Of a stretch of 64,000 bases of DNA, positions 56,228 to 64,000 are shown one piece after another. Source of the DNA: Diphasiastrum complanatum (taxonomy: Eukaryota > Streptophyta > Lycopodiopsida > Lycopodiales > Lycopodiaceae); assembly GCA_029204225.1 (NCBI GenBank), contig CM055112.1, forward strand, positions 43,506,038 through 43,570,037. The letters are read 5' to 3'. Below the pieces are notes generated by a model. The model made no database searches. It was not told the origin of the DNA and saw only the letters and a list, made by a program, of their open reading frames with translations. Made by a program: the position numbers and the translations under genes. Every line of letters starts with the position of its first letter. Position 1 is the first letter of the stretch.

Positions 56228-56685
56228 TAGACTTAGGAATATTAGAAATATTTTATCTTAAGTTTTCCTAAGTTAAGAATTTTGAAGTTCTAAATCCTAA
56301 GTTAGAAGTTCTAGAAAGGCTAGAAACAGATTAGTCCCATAAGTTAGTAGACACTTATGGAAGACCCTCCCTGCCATAAAAGGAGAGGTATTTGCATTGT
56401 AAACAACACTTTGTGATTAAGGCAAAATTATTATTGTGATTATCTTGCATTTTATTGTGTTCCCATTGGAAGGTGCATAGCTTGAGGGAAGGTGCTCGGG
56501 CCTCCTCTTGCCTCCTTTCATTGGCCTTTAATTGTGGCATGGTTATAAGTGTTTATTGCTTAGTTTAGCCACAATTCTTATTACCTCCCTTTGGGTGTTA
56601 CGTAGGATTTAGTAACCTTGCTAGTTGGATTTGCCTTAGCAAAGAATTTTATTGTTGTCATTAATTAGCTTTATTTTTGTTATAA
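56228..56685 (+). mobile_element. Athila/Tat-like Gypsy LTR fragment (plus)
   Basis: Inverted copy of about 26030-26470. It includes CCATAAAAGGAGAGGTATTT (TATA-like) and TTGTAAACAACACTTTGTGA. Similarity ends at both borders, and a Gypsy integrase piece begins at about 56690. Confidence 0.8.
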
Positions 56686-56689
56686 ACAA

Positions 56690-57105
56690 TTGATTCATAA
56701 GGCTCAACCTTATCAATTAATTGCAGGACAATTGTATCGTCGTGGATCAGATAATATTTTACGAAGATGTGTTTTATCGCATGAAGTACCAGATCTAATC
56801 ATGTTTTCACATGATGGCATGGGTGGAGGACACTTCTCTACACAGATATTACTGTTGCAAACTTTTGCAATCCGGTTGTTGGTGGCCTACGCTTCATAAG
56901 GATACAAAAAAATTTATTCAGACATGTGATGTCTGCCAGCGAGCACGACGACCTACTCGATAGAATTATTAACCCTTACATCCGGTTTTATCGCAAGCAC
57001 CGTTTGAAAAATGGGGACTGGATTATGTTGGTCCTATTCATCCCGCTACTCAAGGATCTCAGACTCGCTACATTATCGTCGCAACTGATTATAGACGTGG
57101 TTGAG
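56690..57105 (+). pseudogene. Gypsy integrase fragment
   Basis: AGQLYRRGSDNILRRCVLSH and VPDLIMFSHDGMGGGHFSTQ form the first half of the H2C2 finger. After a frame change CDVCQRARRPTR completes it and SQAPFEKWGLDYVGPIHPAT, QGSQTRYIIVATDY starts the catalytic core with the first Asp. The fragment ends at about 57105. Confidence 0.8.
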
Positions 57106-57109
57106 GTTT

Positions 57110-57495
57110 CGGGTTTGGAGAGGTGTGTGGATGAGGGACAATTGGTATGTCATGGAGGATCTCATCATCAATTTGAAAGATAGTCTCCTCCTCACAGAGA
57201 TCCCATGGATAGTGTGGGCGTTTGGGATGGTAGAATTTTGTCTCAGGCTTTTCAATTGCAACCTTTGCAATTGGTTCCAACTTGGAAGCATGTTACGGAT
57301 AGGTCCTAAGTGGGAGTGCCTCCATATAGTTGAGGATCTGAATATCAGAAATGTCCATATCTTCTGGGCAATTTTGCATTCGTAAGACATTCTCGTCATC
57401 AATGAATAAGTCGTCTGATTAATTAATAGGTAGCCATGCAACATTTAGCAGTTCATCATGGTGTGGAAAAATATCAGTAAAATTGATATTGATGA
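57110..57495. other. Unassigned stretch
   Basis: Overlapping minus-strand frames (up to 123 codons) have no motif support. Nothing else was recognised. Confidence 0.35.
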
Positions 57496-58323
57496 TAGAG
57501 GGGTTGCCTATGGTTGGGAGGTTTATTTTGCACACCGGCCTTCTAGGATTCACGAGCTTGGAGAGACGTGACAATTGGTATCAGATCCTTGTTCTAGAGA
57601 GATAATAGCTCGTTCTAGAAAGAGAAAGTGGAGAAAACATCAATTTTCTTAGTCTTTTTGGTGGATTGCAAAAGGAGAAGTGGGAGAATTGATACCCTGC
57701 AATGGATCTCTAGTGAATAGGGAGCTTTTGCCTCGATTTGGGCCAAAAAGAATAGGGATTTATAGATCTGAAAAAGAATTCAACTTTAAAAAAAAATGAA
57801 TTTTGTAGGAAACTGAAAAATGGCCATAACTTTCTCTACGCTTATCGGATTGCTATGAGATTTTGGTAGGTGCTTGGGGTGCTAGATCGTTGCTAGAAAG
57901 GCTGAAAATCTGAGAAAAGATTCCAAAATCGTTAATTCCGCTCAAAAAAAACAAATTTTGGACGTTTTTTAGAGGTTTTGGAGTTGAAACATCATAACTT
58001 TTTCGTCGTATGACCTGAGATTTGGTACGGAGAATTCTTACAGGAGGGCAACCTACAATAGTAGTATCTTCAGCCTATTTGCAGACTTGAGCATGCATAA
58101 GTGTGCATTGATTTGGTGCTGTTTTTTCACCTATTTTCGCAAAAAGTCCACAAAACTTCAGTTTTTTCTGGCAACCTCTTCATCGGTCATCCATACTACG
58201 TCTTTGGAAACCAGGGAGTGATCTATCTTTGCTGATTTATTTTACTTTCCTTTTTTCCTTTTCACAAGAAAAATCGCTCTTTTTTGTTTTTTTGTATACA
58301 TTTCTGTGTGTTTTTTGTTCATT

Positions 58324-59403
58324 ATGGAAGACGACCGTGTCGATATTCTGCTTAGCCCTCCTGTTGCCCTCCAATCACCACCCAACTCCATGCTTAGCCC
58401 TGACCATAATCCACCTATAGCGGCTGCTAGTTCGCCTGCTGGTGCTTCCCCTTTTGTGCAAGCTTGCATGGATAGTGTGGAGAAGATCGTCGTAGAGATG
58501 CGAGCGATGATGGTAGCTAGTGGTTATGTGTCCTCCTCATAGCATGCTCCATCTTATCCTTATCCATTTCCATATTCTGCTGTTTGTCTTGTGTTACCTC
58601 CACCCTATCCAGAAGACTAAGATATTAAGCCTACCCATTTCATAGGAAATACTCCCCAACGCACTATTGATATAGTAGATCAGTGGTTGCATAAGTGGGA
58701 GGAATATTTTGATTTGAAACGGTCCCAAACTGATGAGGGTTGGCGGGTTCACAAAGCTTCTTACCATTTCATTGATTTTGCTGACAGGTGGTGGCGCAAG
58801 TTGTTAAAGTCTAATCAGGCTCCATCCACCTAGATTGATTTCAAGCGGGCTTTTACAGCTCAGTTCATTCCTCCACATGAGCATGTGTGTGTGACGGATG
58901 TTTGGCTTTTGCATCATCAGAGGCAGTATGCAAGAATATGATGATAGGTATTGTGAGATGCTTATCAAGATTCTCGAAGAGATTCCGGAGTGGCTAGTAG
59001 TCCACAACTTCATTTTTGGCCTTCGTGAAGAGTTGAGGCCTTCATTTCTTTATGAGGGATGCAAGACCTTAGAAGAGGCGACTGCTACAGCTCTCAACTT
59101 GAAGGTAGTGTGCGCACCAAGGCGGAATCTGGAGTGCCAAGCTGGCCTCCGAAGAAGGGTTCACGAAAGTCTGGCCAAGTTGGTCAGAAAGGCTTTTCAC
59201 AGAAGGATCGCATTCAGATGCAGCAGACTTTGAAGCTCAAGGCGGGATCTCCTACGGATCGTCGTGCTTATGACAAGTCTCCCCTTAGTCCAGAGCAAAA
59301 GGAAAAGACCAAAAAAAAAGGATTATGTTTTTTCTGTCTTGGCAAGCATCTTTTTAAAGATTATCCTCGACGTACGGGCAAGAAGCCCCATGTTATGCAA
59401 CGT
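58324..59403 (+). pseudogene. Chromovirus gag
   Basis: Starts MEDDRVDILLSPPVALQSPP with a Pro-rich N terminus. After a stop at 58540 it reads PTHFIGNTPQRTIDIVDQWL, HKWEEYFDLKRS, DRWWRKLLKSNQ and FKRAFTAQFIPPH, the gag capsid motifs. Further frames give MQEYDDRYCEMLIKILEEIP, FGLREELRPSFL and finally the nucleocapsid CFFCLGKHLFKDYP, where the last Cys of the knuckle is Tyr. At least two frame changes and three stops are present. Confidence 0.85.
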
Positions 59404-59559
59404 TAAGATGAGGGCAAGGATGAGAAAATTTTGAATGACTTGTTGGTAAGTGACGATGAGGGCACTCATTGTGTCATGACTATTTTGGTGCAGAAGCTTG
59501 TTCTAGAGGCACCAGTTTGTTGTCCACCAAGGTACGTGAAGCTTATCAGTTCCAGATAG

Positions 59560-60000
59560 TGAACTGATATGCATGAGGGAGAAGATGGAAGGTCATGACG
59601 TGCTCGCCTTATTTGACACCAGTTCCTCACATAATATTATCAATTCTCGCGTGGTGAGGAAGTTTAGCTTAGCTAGTTTTCTATCTGATTACCCGTAAAC
59701 TGTTGAGATGCCAGATGGTAAGGGAACAAAGGTTTGGGATGAAAGAGTCTCTCGAGCATCTTTGTCTATTCAGACGTATACTGAGAAGTTAGACTTTCAA
59801 ATTACTAAACTAGCTAGGTTTGATATTGTACTTGGTAAGTGGTGGCATGCAAGTAAGCAGCCCGCTATAGATTTTAAGTCACATGTGTATAAGTTTGGGC
59901 ATGAGGATATGTCTCATGTCTTAAAGGGGGAGCGACCATCTGTTGAGGGTCCTCTTATTACCTATATGCAAATAAAGAGAATGGAGGGTTGTGTTATGTG
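59560..60000 (+). pseudogene. Chromovirus protease
   Basis: GHDVLALFDTSSSHNIINSR contains the active-site region with Asp-Thr-Ser in place of the usual Asp-Ser/Thr-Gly, which would be damaging. After a stop it continues MPDGKGTKVWDERVSRASLS and LARFDIVLGKWWHASKQPAI DF-type flap sequence. The frame ends at 60000, where most of RT is missing. Confidence 0.75.
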
Positions 60001-60179
60001 AATGTTGATTCCAGTTTTGATTCTCGTTTTGGTAATAATCAAATAAGCACGCTCACTAATGAACCACAAGAAGCTTCATTTACTTTTGCATCCCCTAGTG
60101 CACATGCATTTTCAATGCCAGCTGAGGGTATTTTGGTTGACCTAGCCAAGGTGGTTGTGGTTAAAAAGAGTCGAGGCCT

Positions 60180-60828
60180 ATCGATATACACCAATTGCAA
60201 TCTTTATTAGGATTTTGTAAGTTCTACCGGTGGTTTGTTAGGAATTATTCATGGATAGCTGCTCCTCTAACGGACCAGTTATGGAAAAACAACACTGTGG
60301 TTCGATGGGATGCTGAAGCTCAGTAACGTTTTGAGAACTTGAAAGAGTCAGTGGCCACGGCTCCAGTCCTCAAAATTGTGGATACCCGACAAACCGTTTG
60401 ACCTAGAGACAAATGCAAGTGGCATTGCCATAGGTGCAGTGGTGAGCCAAGAGGGTAGACCAGTAGCCTTTGAGAGTAAAAAGTTGACACCAGCTACACA
60501 CGAGCAAGAGTTGTATGCGATTATACATGCGCTCAAGGTGTGGAGATATTATTTATACGGCGCCGAGTTTTATGTGTACACAGATCATCATACTTTAAAG
60601 TATTTTTGCACTCAGCTAGATTTGAAAGGCCGCCAAGCTCGGTGGGCCGAGCTGATGCAGGAATTTCACCTAAAAATTTGCTTCCGAAGAAGAAAGGAAA
60701 ATGTGGTCACTTATGCACTATCGCGAATACTGCATCATATGAGCTTTATTGTCGTTGACAGTGATCTCATTGAAGAATTTAAGAAGGCTCAAAAAAAAGG
60801 ACCTGCATTGTCAGTGTGTGTGGCCTAA
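60180..60828 (+). pseudogene. Chromovirus RT remnant and RNase H
   Basis: Only the RT thumb is left: [29 protein letters not shown] and LKESVATAPVL. A frame change leads to the RNase H domain FDLETNASGIAIGAVVSQEG, RPVAFESKKLTPATHEQELY, AIIHALKVWRYYLYGAEFYV and YTDHHTLKYF. The first catalytic Asp is replaced (LETNAS instead of LxTDAS). RT fingers and palm between 60000 and 60180 are deleted. Confidence 0.88.
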
Positions 60829-60939
60829 TGCACGCAAGGTACTTGACCAAACGGAAAAGTCATCACTTCCGTAGATGCACACACTAGTACATATCTAACA
60901 TACACCGTGAAGGATGGTATGTTATTGAGAAATGGAAGA

Positions 60940-61500
60940 GTTTTCATGCCAGACATGAAGGATCTTCATCGTAAGATACTTCATGAATGCCACAATAGTC
61001 CCTATGTAGAGGGCACCCGGGTATTGATAAGACTAGTGAACTTTTAAGAAGGCATTATTTTCGGCCATGATTGCAGCAAGATGTAAGAGAGTACGTCCAG
61101 CATTGCACAACTTGTCAAATGAACAAGGCCAAAAGAATAAGTCCTCCGAGCTTTCTACATCCACTTGACATGCCTAGAAAAAGGTGGAAAAGCATCTCTA
61201 TGGATTTTACCCAGGACCCAGAAGGGATTAATTCCGTTATGGTATTGGTAGATAAGTTTTCCAAGATGGCTCACTTCATTGCAACAACCAAGAAGGTCAC
61301 AGCTCCGCAAGTTGCTGAGTTGTTTATTGAGAATATCGTCAAGTTGCATGGCCTTCTGAAGTCCATTGTGTCTAACAGGGATCCCAAGTTTACGGGAAAT
61401 TTTTGGATTGAGGTGTTCGCCAAGCTGAGAACACAATTGCAGATGAGTAGCTCTGAGCATCCTCATATGGATGGTCAAACAAAGTGAGTGAACCAGATCT
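60940..61500 (+). pseudogene. Chromovirus integrase
   Basis: The finger begins LHRKILHECHNSPYVE and ends VREYVQHCTTCQMNKAKR. The core has SISMDFTQDPEGINSVMVLV (first Asp), KLHGLLKSIVSNRDPKFTGN (second Asp) and SSEHPHMDGQTK followed by a stop and VNQILEDML. The expected TERVN is TK-stop-VN, so the catalytic Glu is Lys and the next Arg codon is TGA. After this the core end is deleted. Confidence 0.88.
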
Positions 61501-61559
61501 TGGAAGATATGCTTAGGGCATAGTGTGCCAAGTTATTTCCTAGGTATTGTGGACCATGA

Positions 61560-61886
61560 TTGATTATTAAGAAGGTGAGCCAAGTAGCTTATAAGCTACA
61601 GCTACTTGTGGGATGCAAGGTGCATCCAGTATTTCATGTTAGCAAACTGAAGAAATGCTTGCACGATGGCGATATCATGGTGGAAGGTCTAGTGTCTCTG
61701 GAAGAGAAAGACACCATAGGTTACGGGCCAGAAAGAGTCCTAGATCGAAGGGAGTAACGCTTGTGTAATCGCCTCCTTCAAGAGTATCTAGTAACTTGGA
61801 AAGGGCATCCGTTCTCTGATGCTACCTGGGAGATGCGACAGACGTTGCAGAAGTCTTACCTAGAGTTTGTCATCAAGGACCAGTGA
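61560..61886 (+). pseudogene. Integrase C-terminal part and chromodomain
   Basis: QVAYKLQLLVGCKVHPVFHV and SKLKKCLHDGD form the conserved pre-chromodomain segment. After a TAA at 61755 the same frame reads NRLLQEYLVTWKGHPFSDAT and WE, the chromodomain core with its aromatic residues, ending at TGA 61884-61886. Chromodomains target integration to methylated histone H3 in heterochromatin. Confidence 0.88.
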
Positions 61887-62391
61887 CTTGCCAGAGGAGG
61901 GAAGGATTGTTAGAGTCAAGTTACGACTCTATCAAGATCTCGGCATGGTCGGTCACCAAAGGGCCTGATGACTAGTATTGGCAAGGGTCGGTGACCAACG
62001 AGGACATCTGTCCCAAGTGGGAACCGGTGCATCACAAGCAGTGATCCGATGTGGCCACCTGACAAGCTGTCAGAGACACGATGTGTGTTTGACCGTCAGG
62101 ACCCTAGCCGTCAGTGATGAGATGCTAGTCGACAAGTAGTTGGGGTGACCAAGCGGGTCACGGATCTTTGGTGAGGCACAGGGATGGTACTCTATGAGTC
62201 ACTCGATTTTCACAGGTCACAGGGGTCATGCATGCCAAGTGGACTGATCACCCACAAGTGGATGCCATGGGCCAGTTGATGGGAATAGCAGGTAGAAGGA
62301 CTCAAAGAGGGGGTGCCTATGGTTAGTGGGAGGTTTATTCTACACATCGGCCTTCTAGGATTCACGAGCTTGGAGAGACCTGCTTGTGACA

Positions 62392-62682
62392 ATCATCTTG
62401 TAGGGTTTGCCTTGATTTTACTACCTTTCTGACATCACTAATGTGGGTGATTACATGGTGTTTTGCTGAAAGATTGATCAATGACAATGCTCTCTGCGCC
62501 TTCCTGTCAAAAGGCCTCATATCTCCTGGAGTGGTATTTGGTCTTAATTCTCTGCCCGCAACAATGTCCCATAGCTCCTTCTCCATTAGTATACTCTTCA
62601 TTTTGAACTTCTAGATGTTGTAGTTGCAAGCCCCATCGAGTTTGCTTGCATCGCCCGAAATTGCCTCATTGATATTGGACAT
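62392..62682 (-). pseudogene. Copia gag N-terminal fragment
   Basis: Minus-strand reading starts MSNINEAISGDASKLDGACN, then FKMKSILMEKELWDIVAGRE and FDRKAQRALSLINLSAKHHV. These are Copia gag (UBN2-like) features and belong to a family different from A and B. It ends exactly at the chromovirus 3' LTR border (62391/62392), as expected if the Gypsy element had inserted into it. Confidence 0.82.
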
Positions 62683-62699
62683 CTCCAAATTGTGTGAAA

Positions 62700-63290
62700 T
62701 TGCACTTATAGGCTATAAAGTATATGTTGAGGCCAATTATGTTGTCGAAAATAATTACCTATAATTTTTGGCTTAGCAGACCACCCGCTTCCGAAATGTT
62801 TTTTACCATGAAATCGCTTTTGACACGCTTCGAACACTTTTTCCATGGAAATCACTCTATTTTAACGTACTGTACTTGCACCTATACTTCTTTTGGAGGC
62901 TATAGCCCTTCGTTTGGCCAAAATAGGCTAAAGGACATGCAAATAGGGGTACTCTTGATTTTTTGAATTGTTTCTTCTCTTTGAAGAAACTCTTCCTTTC
63001 AAGGCAAGATTCACGAATCCGGCCCTTTCAAACTTTTAAAGTGAAAATTTTTAATGACATTAAAGGCTAGAATGCCTTTCAAGTCCCTTCAGTTGTTATC
63101 CAATGGCTGTTCCAAATCAAATGGCCCACAATGCTTTATGAGCTCGCTATCCTTGCCATTGATTATCACTCTTGTTGATCCGATGGCTCGTGGCCTAACC
63201 TGCACATTAAATGTTGCAGTTGAATCTGCTATACACGTTTTTACACAAAGGGTTACTCCTCGTCAACGCGCGTGACACACCCTCTGTCCT
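62700..63290. other. Unassigned stretch, probable Copia leader on the minus strand
   Basis: No frame of note. It lies between the minus-strand gag start (62682) and the primer site at 63907, so it may be leader DNA interrupted by the microsatellites. Confidence 0.35.
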
Positions 63291-63295
63291 CGCGC

Positions 63296-63298
<3 letters not shown>

Positions 63299-63333
<35 letters not shown>
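63299..63333. repeat. (CT)n microsatellite
   Basis: Pure CT tract of about 17 units. Confidence 0.95.
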
Positions 63334-63337
<4 letters not shown>

Positions 63338-63496
63338 GTCTTCTTCCTTCTCACAAAATAGCTATGGTTATGGCTGTAGGCTTCAAATTGATCATGCTCC
63401 TCAATGGCTCCACAACCGCCCACGACCTTCTAGCTATTGATTTTCTTCCTTAGGGCGTCCACAGTCATACTTTTACAGACCTAAAAAATGTTGAAA

Positions 63497-63499
<3 letters not shown>

Positions 63500-63532
<33 letters not shown>
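63500..63532. repeat. (GA)n microsatellite
   Basis: Pure GA tract of about 16 units. Confidence 0.95.
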
Positions 63533-63536
<4 letters not shown>

Positions 63537-63906
63537 TATTTTATTACCTCAAACCCTAAGCCAGGGTTTTTGCTCCATTCTTGGCACCTATCAACCTTTG
63601 TACAACACTTTACCAAGTCCACTTGCTCTGAGGTCGCCCTACACCTAGGAATTATCTACTTCAAATAGATCATCAATTGGTCTCAGATTGAATGCACACC
63701 AAGCATCTTTTTTACGAAGTTCTATGCTTTGGTTTGGCTTCTATTCCAATTCAGCCAACAATTCCTTGTCCACACTACAATTCAAGGCTTTTCACCGCCT
63801 TTGAGCAACTCTTAGAATTTTTCATAGCACGATTTGTGCTACCCAGTCACCAAGCCGTCGTGAATTTGAAATTCTTCATCCTTGTCCGGTGATCACGGCC
63901 ACCAAT

Positions 63907-64000
63907 GCTCTAATACCAAGTTGACAATACGATATAAAACCAATCGATTCAATCACCGCAGCACACCATCAAGTGCTTCAAGACAAGACAAGACAGAATT
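63907..64000 (-). mobile_element. Primer-binding site and start of a minus-sense LTR
   Basis: Plus strand GCTCTAATACCA at 63907-63918 is a one-base variant of the tRNA-iMet-type site (TGGTATTAGAGC on the minus strand). TG at 63922-63923 would be the LTR end; the LTR continues beyond the window. The gag fragment at 62682 is in the matching orientation and could belong to it. Confidence 0.6.

Larger units (their letters stand above)
57500..62391 (+). mobile_element. Chromodomain Gypsy element (chromovirus), internally deleted
   Basis: Ordered parts are a 5' LTR remnant (57500-57573), primer site TGGTATCAGATCC (57576-57588), gag (58324-59403), protease (59560-60000), RT remnant and RNase H (60180-60828), integrase (60940-61500), chromodomain (61560-61886), polypurine tract GAGGAGGGAAGGA (61895-61907) and a full 3' LTR (61908-62391, 484 bp, TGTTAGAG to TGACA). 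The 5' LTR has lost all but its last 74 bp. Chromodomain plus methionine-type primer site points to the Tekay/Del group of chromoviruses. Confidence 0.88.

Noticed and set aside
57073-57444. 123-codon minus-strand frame
   Set aside because: No motif, competing frames overlap it, and it lies between two Gypsy remnants.

Overview
The window looks like a gene-poor, repeat-dense stretch of a large land-plant nuclear genome. It is AT-rich and made almost entirely of decayed transposable elements: Ty1/Copia and Ty3/Gypsy LTR retrotransposons, at least four CACTA (En/Spm) DNA transposons, one Penelope-like element, and very long GA/CT, GT/CA and TA microsatellites. I found no housekeeping gene, rRNA, tRNA gene, CRISPR array or bacterial-style operon. 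Spliced TE genes, plant-type Copia and chromovirus domains and tRNA-Met-type primer-binding sites all point to an embryophyte. Plant Penelope-like elements are best known outside the flowering plants, so a gymnosperm, fern or lycophyte is plausible but unproved.

Layout. 1-3080: 3' half of a CACTA TnpD gene (minus) with a palindromic repeat array at the left edge. 3090-3450: Gypsy gag fragment. 3450-5865: Copia 5' LTR end, primer site and gag start, joined to a spliced SET-domain pseudogene. 5960-8090: palindromic repeats, a microsatellite and a CACTA Tnp2 pseudogene. 8190-16586: a young Copia element (family A) that appears to have been split by an inversion of about 4 kb; the inverted part also carries a second Tnp2 fragment and microsatellite blocks. 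16930-19135: CACTA TnpA-like gene followed by a palindromic subterminal array. 19400-22430: Gypsy gag (minus), then a Copia RT/RNase H with an internal tandem duplication and its LTR. 23860-28000: Gypsy fragments and an LTR with a GGCGCC-type primer site. 28340-28945: repeats. 29520-31790: Penelope-like reverse transcriptase (minus). 31790-33260: first copy of an unassigned coiled-coil protein. 33430-37915: Copia fragments interrupted by a CACTA 3' half with a clean terminus at 35871. 38300-39620: Gypsy protease and a Copia piece. 40860-42797: second coiled-coil copy (minus). 42830-44930: Gypsy integrase with a trailing RNase H-like segment. 46287-46637: partial third copy. 48612-50043: Copia LTR/RNase H (minus) and a further coiled-coil copy. 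52610-55304: unassigned exon and a Copia internal deletion derivative (minus). 55640-56152: Cys/His-rich ORF. 56228-62391: Gypsy LTR and integrase pieces, then a nearly full-length but internally deleted chromodomain Gypsy element. 62392-64000: Copia gag (minus), microsatellites and the start of another LTR.

How it fits together. Almost every coding piece serves transposition, and nearly all are disabled by stops, frameshifts, deletions or nesting. The items that do not fit routine TE decay are the Copia-leader/SET chimera, the recurrent coiled-coil gene family, the Penelope-like element without a visible GIY-YIG domain, the inversion that split a young Copia element at a microsatellite edge, and the pattern that each CACTA neighbourhood carries its own dyad-symmetric repeat. 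Coordinates of LTR outer edges, exon edges and frameshifts are read by eye and are approximate unless stated.
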